Assembly (NCBI GenBank): GCA_041554195.1
Contig: JBFFMJ010000001.1
Span: 62,001-126,000, forward strand
Direction of reading: 5' to 3'
DNA: 64,000 nt
Source of the DNA: JAPHSX01 sp041554195
Lineage (GTDB): Bacteria; Pseudomonadota; Gammaproteobacteria; Thiohalomonadales; Thiohalomonadaceae
Below, piece by piece: positions 1 to 7,562 of the stretch. Each line of letters begins with the position of its first letter. The stretch's first letter is position 1. The position numbers were made by a program, and so were the translations under genes. The notes beneath the pieces are model-generated. The model saw only the letters and a list, made by a program, of their open reading frames with translations, was not told the DNA's origin and did not search any database.

Positions 1-586
1 TGCGCTTGCCGATCATCAGCGGGCGAATACCATTTGGGTCACGAAAGGCGACGATGCCGTAACCGATGATCAGCGAAACCACGGCGTAACCGCCCTTAAT
101 ACGTTGGTGCACACGTGAGACCGCCTCGAAGACATCATTTTCATCAACGCGGTATTTACCCTGTCGCTGTAGCTCGTGGGCAAAGACGTTGAGCAGCACC
201 TCGGAGTCAGAGCTGGTATTGATGTGGCGCAGGTCTTCGCGAAACAGGTCCTCCATCAAGGTCTCGGCATTAGTGAGGTTACCGTTGTGCGCCAACGCAA
301 TGCCGTAGGGAGAGTTGACGTAAAAGGGCTGTGCCTCGGCAGAGGAGGAACAACCGGCAGTGGGATAGCGCACATGACCAATGCCCATGTTGCCCTGCAG
401 GCGTCGCATGTGGCTGGTGCGAAAAACATCACTCACCAGCCCGTTGTCCTTGCGCAGGAAGAGACGATTGTCGTCGCAGGTCATGATCCCGGCAGCATCC
501 TGGCCACGGTGTTGCAACACGGTCAGGCCATCATAGATCGCCTGATTGACTGGGCCCTTGCCCACGATACCGATAATGCCGCACAT
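1..586 (-). CDS. purF: Amidophosphoribosyltransferase PurF, N-terminal part (cut by window edge)
   Basis: The first step of purine synthesis: PurF makes phosphoribosylamine from PRPP and glutamine. The visible part is the N-terminal class II glutamine amidotransferase domain, about 195 residues. It begins MCGIIGIVGKG, so Cys2 becomes the catalytic N-terminal nucleophile after Met removal. Also visible are LQHRGQDAAGI and the GHVRYPTAG segment typical of the family. The ATG at 586 is the only start that exposes this Cys. The phosphoribosyltransferase half lies beyond base 1. It sits 41 bases downstream of cvpA on the same strand, the usual cvpA-purF pairing. Confidence 0.95.
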   Translation of the reverse strand, partial: MCGIIGIVGKGPVNQAIYDGLTVLQHRGQDAAGIMTCDDNRLFLRKDNGLVSDVFRTSHMRRLQGNMGIGHVRYPTAGCSSSAEAQPFYVNSPYGIALAHNGNLTNAETLMEDLFREDLRHINTSSDSEVLLNVFAHELQRQGKYRVDENDVFEAVSRVHQRIKGGYAVVSLIIGYGIVAFRDPNGIRPLMIGKR

Positions 587-627
587 GTTGTCAGTTACCT
601 CGTGTTAATCAGGCCGGAAATGACCGA

Positions 628-1116
628 CTAATAGTGAATATTCTTCGCGTAATCGGCGGGGAGAAACTGGCGTAGCCAGATCGCCATATCCTGAAAGTAG
701 TGCATAAACTGTGACTCGTGCCACCAGGGATCCTGTGGTAGCGCAGTCAAACCAGCCACCAGAACCAACAATGCTACCACCATACAGCCGCGTGCCACGC
801 CAAAGAATATGCCGACCATGCGGTCGGTGCCGGAGAGGCCGGTCTTCTTAATCACCTGCACCGCCAAGTAATTAATGAAGCCGGCAAGAAACAGGGTAGC
901 AATAAAGAGGATGACAAAGGCGGCTACCTGCCGTATTGAGGGCACCTGAATGTGGGGTTCGAGTAAAACATCCAAATTATCAACAAATTCCATTGCTACG
1001 ATAAATGCGATGATCCAACCGGCCAGTGACAGCGCCTCTTTGGTGAAGCCGCGCCAAATGCTAATCAGTACGGAGAGGCCAATTATGGTGAGTATGGCGT
1101 AGTCGATCCAGATCAT
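628..1116 (-). CDS. cvpA: CvpA family inner-membrane protein
   Basis: A 162-residue protein of the CvpA (colicin V production) family, normally found just before purF. It starts with the family-typical MIWIDYAIL and has about four hydrophobic segments (roughly residues 4-20, 30-48, 65-85 and 103-123), so it is predicted to sit in the inner membrane. Its molecular role is not well defined; in enterobacteria it affects colicin V export and purF expression. Length is normal. It lies between dedD and purF, matching the conserved dedD-cvpA-purF order. Confidence 0.93.
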   Translation of the reverse strand: MIWIDYAILTIIGLSVLISIWRGFTKEALSLAGWIIAFIVAMEFVDNLDVLLEPHIQVPSIRQVAAFVILFIATLFLAGFINYLAVQVIKKTGLSGTDRMVGIFFGVARGCMVVALLVLVAGLTALPQDPWWHESQFMHYFQDMAIWLRQFLPADYAKNIHY

Positions 1117-1210
1117 ATCTTCGCTGTTGGCCCTGTGGCGGCCAGCTGGCCTGTGGCGAGAAAGGAGCGGATCTTACCAGAGCCCGGGCAGCGGACAAAG
1201 CCGAGTTTCA

Positions 1211-1792
1211 TCAGGGATGCCCCATAATAATACCTTTGAGTTTGAGCTTCTGTTTCAGCCGCTGCAGATGCTTCTCAGCAGTCTCTCGTTTGAGCTCAGG
1301 CCCGACCCGCACCCGGTATGAGGTCTTGCCTTTGTCACGATACTTCTCGACAAAGGCGGTAAAGCCGTTCTTGCGTAATTTATCGCGCAGGGCCAGGGCA
1401 TTAGCCGACTGGCTGAAACTACCCACCTGCACAATCCAGGCAACCGGGCCCCCCTTGGCAGCAGGTTTTGCTGCCTCAGTGATGGCGGGCTTGGGTTGTG
1501 CTGTGGCGGGCTGGCTCGGTGCTGTCGGCTTGCTCTCTGCCGGTTTGCTGGCGGCAACGACAGCAGGCTCGACCTTGTCGATAACACGGGGCCGATCGGC
1601 AGGGATCGGTTCAATCGGCTGAAGCGGGATCTCCAGCGGTTCAAAGTCGAAATCGGGTTGCGTGGGGATGTTACTGCCGTAACGGGGCATCGAGGAGTTG
1701 TTGCCGCCATCCAGCAACATCGGGATAAAGATCACCGCCAGCGAGACCAGTACCACGGCACCGACTAATCGCTGCTTAACCTGTTCGTTCAA
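1211..1792 (-). CDS. dedD: DedD-like SPOR-domain cell-division protein
   Basis: An inner-membrane protein whose SPOR domain binds denuded septal peptidoglycan. The start is taken as the TTG at 1792 (LNEQVKQRLVGAVVLVSLAV), because DedD proteins usually begin NEQLKQRLVGA and an AGGTG lies a few bases upstream. A further TTG at 1834 would add 14 residues. Features in order: one N-terminal transmembrane segment (about residues 10-28), a Pro/Ala/Lys-rich linker, then a C-terminal SPOR domain (WIVQVGSFSQSANALALRDKL and the final KLKLKGIIM). It follows folC almost directly, so it is probably cotranscribed from accD-folC. Confidence 0.9.
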   Translation of the reverse strand: MNEQVKQRLVGAVVLVSLAVIFIPMLLDGGNNSSMPRYGSNIPTQPDFDFEPLEIPLQPIEPIPADRPRVIDKVEPAVVAASKPAESKPTAPSQPATAQPKPAITEAAKPAAKGGPVAWIVQVGSFSQSANALALRDKLRKNGFTAFVEKYRDKGKTSYRVRVGPELKRETAEKHLQRLKQKLKLKGIIMGHP

Positions 1793-1837
1793 CGAAACAC
1801 CTCGAATTGATTGGGAGAGACCCTGTGTTACCAACCA

Positions 1838-3097
1838 TTATACGGTCTGTGGCATTGCCTCGGCTACCGTGTAAAACGAGCCGAAGATCACAATACGATC
1901 ATCGGGCTCAGCACTGGCCCGAGCGGCGGCAAGCGCCGCCGTCACCGTGGCATAGCAGGCCTTGGTCCCTACCCCAGTTTCCGCCAGAGCCTGTGATAAT
2001 GTGGCCGCATCTGCACCTCGTGGTACAGAGAGTCCCGCCGGATACCACGCGCTTACCACACCCTTCAGGTGTTGCAGCGTTGCCGCCAGGTCCTTATCCG
2101 CTAACATTCCCACCACCGCGTGGGTCTTACCAACCACCGGCATCGCCCGCAGATTATCGGCCAGCACCCTGGCCGACTCGGGATTATGGGCCACATCGAG
2201 GATAGTGACAGGCGTACCCGCTATGACTTGAAAACGCCCTGGCAGCTCCACTGCAAGCAGCCCCTGTTTAAGATACTGTGGTGCGAGTGGTAATTTGTCG
2301 TGTAGCTGCTGTATCACCATCAACACCCCGGCGGCGTTCTGCAGCTGCGCCCTGCCGCGTAGCGCAGGCAGCGGCAGGACGTCACGGTTAATTTGATCAC
2401 TCGACCACTGCCAGCTATCGCCATTATCCACATAGCGATAGTCCTGGCCCAGCACCGAGAGCGGCGCTGCCATCTGCGCGGCAAGATTGAGCAGACTTTG
2501 GGGCGGCTGCGGGTCACTGCAGACGGCGGGCCGATGGGGGCGCATGATACCGGCCTTCTCGATAGCGATGGTCTCACGGTCATTACCCAGCCAAGCGGCA
2601 TGGTCCACATCGATGGCCGTGATCAACGCCACGTCGGCATCGAGCAGGTTAGCGGCATCCAGCCTGCCACCCAGCCCCACCTCCACTACCGCCACATCAA
2701 GTTTGGCACGGGCGAAAATATCAAACGCGGCCAGGGTGCCGAACTCAAAATAGGTGAGCGAGGTCTCGCCACGCGCCTGGTCGATGCGCTCAAAGCTCTC
2801 GCACAGCAGCGCATCACCGACAGCCTGACCATTGAGGCGGATACGCTCGTTGTAACGAAAGAGATGGGGAGAGGTGTAGCAGCCGACGCGATAACCGGCG
2901 GCCAACAGGATGGATTCAAGCAGGGCAACACTTGAGCCCTTGCCGTTGGTGCCAGCAACGGTGATCACGGTATGGGGAGGATGTTCCAGCCCCATCGTCC
3001 GCAGCACCTTACCGGGACGCTCCAGCCCGAGGTCGATACCAACCGGGTGCAGCGTCTCCTGCCAGCTGAGCCACTGGTCGAGGCTAGAAAAACGCAT
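1838..3097 (-). CDS. folC: Bifunctional dihydrofolate/folylpolyglutamate synthase FolC
   Basis: A cytoplasmic ATP-dependent ligase that adds glutamate to dihydropteroate and then to folates. It has 419 residues, normal for proteobacterial FolC. The P-loop VAGTNGKGSS lies at about residues 47-56. The Mur-ligase signature follows (YFEFGTLAAFDIFA, VEVGLGGRLDAAN), and the C-terminal Mur-ligase domain contains ILDVAHNPES. It starts 23 bases after accD and is followed by dedD, the conserved accD-folC-dedD order. Nothing is missing or out of frame. Confidence 0.96.
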   Translation of the reverse strand: MRFSSLDQWLSWQETLHPVGIDLGLERPGKVLRTMGLEHPPHTVITVAGTNGKGSSVALLESILLAAGYRVGCYTSPHLFRYNERIRLNGQAVGDALLCESFERIDQARGETSLTYFEFGTLAAFDIFARAKLDVAVVEVGLGGRLDAANLLDADVALITAIDVDHAAWLGNDRETIAIEKAGIMRPHRPAVCSDPQPPQSLLNLAAQMAAPLSVLGQDYRYVDNGDSWQWSSDQINRDVLPLPALRGRAQLQNAAGVLMVIQQLHDKLPLAPQYLKQGLLAVELPGRFQVIAGTPVTILDVAHNPESARVLADNLRAMPVVGKTHAVVGMLADKDLAATLQHLKGVVSAWYPAGLSVPRGADAATLSQALAETGVGTKACYATVTAALAAARASAEPDDRIVIFGSFYTVAEAMPQTV

Positions 3098-3120
3098 TGA
3101 ATTTCAGGCTGCCGAGGACC

Positions 3121-3981
3121 TTATTTGGGTGCTGGCTGATGGGTCATCATGCTAAGCAGGCTGGCGATGCGATCACGCATATCGCCACGGGCCACGATCA
3201 TGTCGATGGCACCCTTTTGCATCAGGAATTCACTGCGCTGGAAGCCCTCGGGCAGGGTTTCGCGCACCGTCTGCTCGATAACGCGCGGACCGGCAAAACC
3301 AATCAGGGCATTCGGCTCACCAATATTGAGATCACCCAGCATCGCCAGTGAGGCAGAGACGCCCCCCATGGTCGGGTCGGTCATCACCGAGATGAAGGGG
3401 ATCCCCTTTTCACGCATGGTAGCCAGCACTGCCGAGGTCTTGGCCATCTGCATCAGCGAGAACAGTGCCTCCTGCATGCGGGCACCGCCCGAGGCGGAGA
3501 AACAGATCAGCGGTATGCCGTGTTCGATACTGGCGTTGGCGGCGCGCACGAAGCGCTCCCCCACCACCGAGCCCATGGAGCCGCCCATGAAGCGAAACTC
3601 AAAGGCGGTCGCCACCAGCGGCACACCCTTGACCTGACCCATAATGGCGATCAAGGCATCGGTCTCGTCGGTCGCCTTCTGCGCGGCAACGATACGATCC
3701 TTATATTTCTTACTGTCCTTAAACTTAAGGAGATCGACCGGGGTGACTTCGGCTCCGATTTCCTGACGCGGCTCGGCATCAAGGAAGGCCTCAAGACGAC
3801 GACGCGCGCCGATGCGCATGTGGTGGCCGCACTTCGGGCAGACATCGAGGTTGCGTTCCAGTTCGGCGCGATAGAGTACGCCATTACAACCGGGGCACTT
3901 GGCCCATAGCCCTTCAGGCACGGTCTTTTTACTCGCGGTATCAGTACTGATCTGCGGCAGGAATTTCTGTAACCAGCTCAT
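3121..3981 (-). CDS. accD: Acetyl-CoA carboxylase carboxyltransferase subunit beta AccD
   Basis: AccD with AccA transfers CO2 from carboxybiotin to acetyl-CoA, giving malonyl-CoA for fatty acid synthesis. It has 286 residues. The N-terminal four-cysteine zinc finger (KCPGCNG then CPKCGHH, about residues 28-52) is intact. The crotonase-fold acyl-CoA binding segment (SASGGARMQEALFSLMQMAK) and the TDPTMGGVSASLA motif follow. The ATG at 3981 has a GGGGGAAG ribosome site. It lies downstream of trpA and upstream of folC, as in Pseudomonas. Confidence 0.97.
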   Translation of the reverse strand: MSWLQKFLPQISTDTASKKTVPEGLWAKCPGCNGVLYRAELERNLDVCPKCGHHMRIGARRRLEAFLDAEPRQEIGAEVTPVDLLKFKDSKKYKDRIVAAQKATDETDALIAIMGQVKGVPLVATAFEFRFMGGSMGSVVGERFVRAANASIEHGIPLICFSASGGARMQEALFSLMQMAKTSAVLATMREKGIPFISVMTDPTMGGVSASLAMLGDLNIGEPNALIGFAGPRVIEQTVRETLPEGFQRSEFLMQKGAIDMIVARGDMRDRIASLLSMMTHQPAPK

Positions 3982-4028
3982 TATTCTCTTCCCCCTGTTC
4001 GGGTGTTCAACTCAGTGAACGCTCAGGC

Positions 4029-4832
4029 TTACTTGTCCAGGGCGGCACGAAGCTCACCCATAAAATTCGATAGCGTCTGCGGGATCTTCTCCGCCTCATT
4101 CTCCAGCTCAGCCATGCGGTTGACCACGGCACTGCCGACGATCACCGCATCGGCCACCGCGGCGACGCGTGCGGCGGTCTCTCCGTCCTTGATACCAAAT
4201 CCGACACCAACCGGCAAATCGGTGGCACCGCGAATCACGTCCAGTCGTGTCGCCACCTCATCGGTATCGAGGTGACCGGCACCAGTGATCCCCTTGAGTG
4301 AGACATAATAGACAAAGCCACTGGCCAACTGACAGATACGCTCAACCCGCGGCTTCTCGGTGGTCGGTGCCAGCAGGAAGATAGGGTCAAGTTTTTTGTC
4401 GCGTAGCGCAGAGGTCAGCTCTTCGGCCTCTTCCGGCGGCATATCGACAGTCAGCAGCCCATCAACACCGGCCTTGGCGGCCTCGGCGGCAAAGGTCTCA
4501 TAGCCCATGATCTCTACCGGATTGAGATAGCCCATCAGGATCACCGGGGTCTCGCTGTCAGTCTTGCGAAACTCGCTTACCATCGCCAGCACATCGTGCA
4601 GACTCACATTGTGCAGCAGGGCACGTTCGCTAGCATACTGAATGGTCGGCCCATCGGCCATCGGGTCGGAGAAGGGAACACCCAGCTCGATCAGATCGGC
4701 CCCACCTTCGACCAGCGCATGCATCGTCGGCACGGTGATCGCAGGATTGGGGTCACCGGCGGTGATAAAGGGGATCAGGGCGGTGCGTCCTGCCGACTTC
4801 AACTCGGCAAAACGTTGTGCGATACGGCTCAT
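4029..4832 (-). CDS. trpA: Tryptophan synthase alpha subunit TrpA
   Basis: Cleaves indole-3-glycerol phosphate to indole and glyceraldehyde 3-phosphate; the indole channels to TrpB. It has 267 residues, the standard length. The catalytic Glu and Asp lie in LIELGVPFSDPMADGP (about residues 48-63). The phosphate-binding GVGFGIKDGE and VIVGSAVV segments are present. Its ATG overlaps the trpB stop by 4 bases (ATGA), so translation is probably coupled and equimolar with TrpB. Confidence 0.97.
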   Translation of the reverse strand: MSRIAQRFAELKSAGRTALIPFITAGDPNPAITVPTMHALVEGGADLIELGVPFSDPMADGPTIQYASERALLHNVSLHDVLAMVSEFRKTDSETPVILMGYLNPVEIMGYETFAAEAAKAGVDGLLTVDMPPEEAEELTSALRDKKLDPIFLLAPTTEKPRVERICQLASGFVYYVSLKGITGAGHLDTDEVATRLDVIRGATDLPVGVGFGIKDGETAARVAAVADAVIVGSAVVNRMAELENEAEKIPQTLSNFMGELRAALDK

Positions 4833-6052
4833 ACTTCGATCCCCTCAATGCCAGCCACGGTGTGGATATCCTTGTCGCCACGTCCCGAGAGGTTGACCAG
4901 AATCGTCTGATCCTTGCCCATGGTCGGCGCCAGTTTCGCCGCATAGGCCAGAGCGTGGCTCGACTCCAGCGCCGGAATGATCCCCTCGGTGCGGGTCAGG
5001 TCGTGAAAAGCGGCCAATGCCTCATCATCGGTGGCGGCCACATAGTTGGCGCGTCCCACATCCTTCAGCCAGGCGTGCTCGGGGCCGACGCCCGGATAGT
5101 CGAGACCGGCGGAGATGGAGTGGGTGTGAATGATCTGCCCGTTCTCATCCTCCATCAGGTAGGTGCGATTGCCGTGCAGCACACCGGGCTTGCCGGCACA
5201 GAGCGGAGCGGCGTGCTCACCAGTCTCAATGCCGTGACCACCGCCCTCAACACCGTAAAGTTCAACCGACTCATCGGCAAGGAAGGGGTAGAACAGCCCC
5301 ATCGCATTGGAGCCGCCACCGATACAGGCGACCAGGGCATCGGGCAGAGCACCGGTCTCATCGTTCATCTGCACCCGCGCCTCTTCGCCGATCACCGCCT
5401 GGAAGTCACGCACCAGCGCTGGATAGGGGTGGGGACCGGCGACAGTGCCGATAATGTAGAAGGTGTCATCGACATTGGTGACCCAGTCGCGCATCGCTTC
5501 ATTCAGCGCGTCTTTCAGGGTCTTTGAGCCGGAGGTGACGGGTACCACCTTGGCACCGAGCAAGGTCATACGAAAGACGTTAATCTTCTGCCGTTCGATA
5601 TCCTCGGCACCCATGTAGACCACGCACTCCATGCCGTAACGGGCACAGACGGTGGCAGTGGCGACACCATGCTGCCCGGCACCGGTCTCGGCGATGATGC
5701 GGTTCTTGCCCATACGCCGGGCCAGCAGGGCCTGCCCCACGGCATTGTTAATCTTGTGGGCACCGGTGTGGTTGAGGTCCTCGCGCTTTAGCCAGATCTG
5801 TGCCCCGCCGAGCTTCTCGCTCCAACGTTTGGCGTGATAGACCGGCGACGGACGGCCGACAAAGTGCTTCAACTCATAGGCCAGCTCGGCCTTAAATTCC
5901 GCATCGTCCTTATACCTGGCATAGGCGTCGCGCAGCTCACCGATCGCCTCCATCAGGGTCTCGGCGGCAAACACACCGCCATAAGGACCAAAGTGACCCC
6001 GCTCATCGGGCAGCTGTAACAGCTCCGCAAAGCGCTTATTTTCGTTTGCCAT
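4829..6052 (-). CDS. trpB: Tryptophan synthase beta subunit TrpB
   Basis: A PLP enzyme that condenses indole with serine to tryptophan in the alpha2-beta2 complex. It has 407 residues. The PLP lysine is in NHTGAHKINNAVGQ, and the phosphate-cradle GGGSNAMG and GVEGGG segments are present. It begins inside the end of trpF (17-base overlap) with a GGAG upstream, and ends overlapping trpA. Only trpF, trpB and trpA are here; the remaining trp genes must lie elsewhere, as in pseudomonads. Confidence 0.97.
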   Translation of the reverse strand: MANENKRFAELLQLPDERGHFGPYGGVFAAETLMEAIGELRDAYARYKDDAEFKAELAYELKHFVGRPSPVYHAKRWSEKLGGAQIWLKREDLNHTGAHKINNAVGQALLARRMGKNRIIAETGAGQHGVATATVCARYGMECVVYMGAEDIERQKINVFRMTLLGAKVVPVTSGSKTLKDALNEAMRDWVTNVDDTFYIIGTVAGPHPYPALVRDFQAVIGEEARVQMNDETGALPDALVACIGGGSNAMGLFYPFLADESVELYGVEGGGHGIETGEHAAPLCAGKPGVLHGNRTYLMEDENGQIIHTHSISAGLDYPGVGPEHAWLKDVGRANYVAATDDEALAAFHDLTRTEGIIPALESSHALAYAAKLAPTMGKDQTILVNLSGRGDKDIHTVAGIEGIEV

Positions 6053-6686
6053 CGGCTCTCTCTACTCCTCGCATAAATGCGATAACTTTATCGGCGTCTT
6101 TAATGCCCTTCGCGGCTTCAACGCCGCTACTGACATCCACCGCATAGGGGCGAACCGAGCGGATCGCCTCTTCAATATTTTCCGGTCCCAGCCCGCCGGC
6201 CAGAATGATTGGCTTCGCCAACCCTTCGGGGATCCGCGCCCAGTCGAAGGCGTGGCCGGTGCCACCGGGCACCCCCTTCTGATAGCTGTCTAGCAACAGG
6301 GCCGAGGCCGAGGCATAACGCGCGGCCTCCTCAGCCAGGTCGACCCCCTCGGCCATGCGGATCGCCTTGAAGTAGGGACGACCAAAACTGGCACAATAGG
6401 CCTCATCCTCATTACCGTGAAACTGCAACAGATCCAGTGGCGCCTGTTGCAGCACTGCCTGCACCTCGGCCTCATCGGCATCGACAAACAACCCCACCGT
6501 GGTGACAAAGGGCGGCAGCGCATTCATCACCTCACGCGCCTGCAGTGCCGCCACATAACGCGGGCTGGGCGGATAGAATACCAGCCCGATGGCATCGGCC
6601 CCCTGTGAGGCGGCAAGCAGCCCATCCTCGGGGCGGGTAATGCCGCAAATCTTGCTGCGGGTGCGTATTTGTTGAAGTCTACTCAT
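6036..6686 (-). CDS. trpF: Phosphoribosylanthranilate isomerase TrpF
   Basis: Isomerises phosphoribosylanthranilate in tryptophan synthesis. The open frame extends up to 6740, but the start at 6686 (MSRLQQIRTRSKICGITRPEDG) fits the family and avoids overlapping the end of truA; no strong ribosome site decides this. That gives 216 residues. The catalytic Cys is in KICGIT, the catalytic Asp region is GLFVDADEAE, and KPIILAGGLGPENI and VDVSSGVE form the phosphate-binding end of the TIM barrel. It lies between truA and trpB, overlapping trpB. Confidence 0.94.
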   Translation of the reverse strand: MSRLQQIRTRSKICGITRPEDGLLAASQGADAIGLVFYPPSPRYVAALQAREVMNALPPFVTTVGLFVDADEAEVQAVLQQAPLDLLQFHGNEDEAYCASFGRPYFKAIRMAEGVDLAEEAARYASASALLLDSYQKGVPGGTGHAFDWARIPEGLAKPIILAGGLGPENIEEAIRSVRPYAVDVSSGVEAAKGIKDADKVIAFMRGVERADGKRK

Positions 6687-6699
6687 GGGGCCGTGCAGT

Positions 6700-7482
6700 T
6701 TACCAAACTGGCGGCACATGGGTAAGCTCGGGAAGGCCAAATTCCGACGGATATCCCACCTCAGTGAGATATAAACCGTAGGGCTGGGCGGTTACCCCAC
6801 CCAGAGTGCGGTCTCGTGCCTCCAGCACCTCGCGGCTCCACTCAATCGGACGCTCCCCCTCGCCGATAGCCATCAACACCCCGGCGATGTTACGCACCAT
6901 ATGGTGCAGAAAACCGTTGGCCTCTAAATCAATAAAGATAAACGGCCCCTGGCGACTCACCTCTAATTTGTAGAGGCTACGCACCGGGCTCTTCGCCTGA
7001 CAGGCGACCGCACGGTAGGAGGAGAAGTCATGTTCACCGATGAGCGCCCTGCCCGCCTCGGCCATACGCTCAACATCCAGCTCCCGGTGGTGCCAGGTAA
7101 CACGATAGGCGAGAAAGGTCGGGCGCACGTGACGGGTAAAGATCACATAACGGTAGGCTCTGCTCTGTGCTGAAAAGCGGGCATGAAATTCATCGCTCAC
7201 CGGTTTGGCCCACAGCACCGCCACATCCTTGGGAAGGTTGGCATTGGCCCCGAAGACCCAGGCACGCTCATCACGCTCGGCATCAGTATCAAAATGAACA
7301 ACCTGGCCGGTGGCATGCACCCCGGTGTCGGTACGCCCGGCGCAGTAGACCCGCACCGGATGGTTGGCAACCCTGGAGAGTGCCTTCTCAAGCTCCTCCT
7401 GCACCGTGCGTTCCCCGTGCTTTTGCAGCTGCCAGCCGGAGAAATTACTGCCGTCGTATTCAACACCTACTGCTATGCGCAT
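6700..7482 (-). CDS. truA: tRNA pseudouridine38-40 synthase TruA
   Basis: Makes pseudouridine at positions 38-40 of tRNA anticodon stem-loops. It has 260 residues. The catalytic aspartate is in CAGRTDTGVHATGQ (about residues 49-62), and the C-terminal FLHHMVRNIAGVLM motif is clear. The gene sits between fimV and trpF, the classical position. A rho-independent terminator separates it from fimV, so truA probably has its own promoter or relies on read-through. Confidence 0.96.
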   Translation of the reverse strand: MRIAVGVEYDGSNFSGWQLQKHGERTVQEELEKALSRVANHPVRVYCAGRTDTGVHATGQVVHFDTDAERDERAWVFGANANLPKDVAVLWAKPVSDEFHARFSAQSRAYRYVIFTRHVRPTFLAYRVTWHHRELDVERMAEAGRALIGEHDFSSYRAVACQAKSPVRSLYKLEVSRQGPFIFIDLEANGFLHHMVRNIAGVLMAIGEGERPIEWSREVLEARDRTLGGVTAQPYGLYLTEVGYPSEFGLPELTHVPPVW

Positions 7483-7499
7483 GATTTGACCACTGTACG

Positions 7500-7538
7500 T
7501 AAAACGCCCCGTCCCGGCGAGATACCGAAACGGGGCGT
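7500..7538 (-). terminator. Rho-independent terminator after fimV
   Basis: A 9-bp GC-rich inverted repeat (ACGCCCCGT at 7504-7512 and ACGGGGCGT at 7530-7538) with a 17-base loop. On the minus strand it is followed by a short T-run. It starts about 25 bases after the fimV stop codon and precedes truA by about 20 bases. Confidence 0.8.
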
Positions 7539-7562
7539 AAAGATTACAACCAAGTATTATTG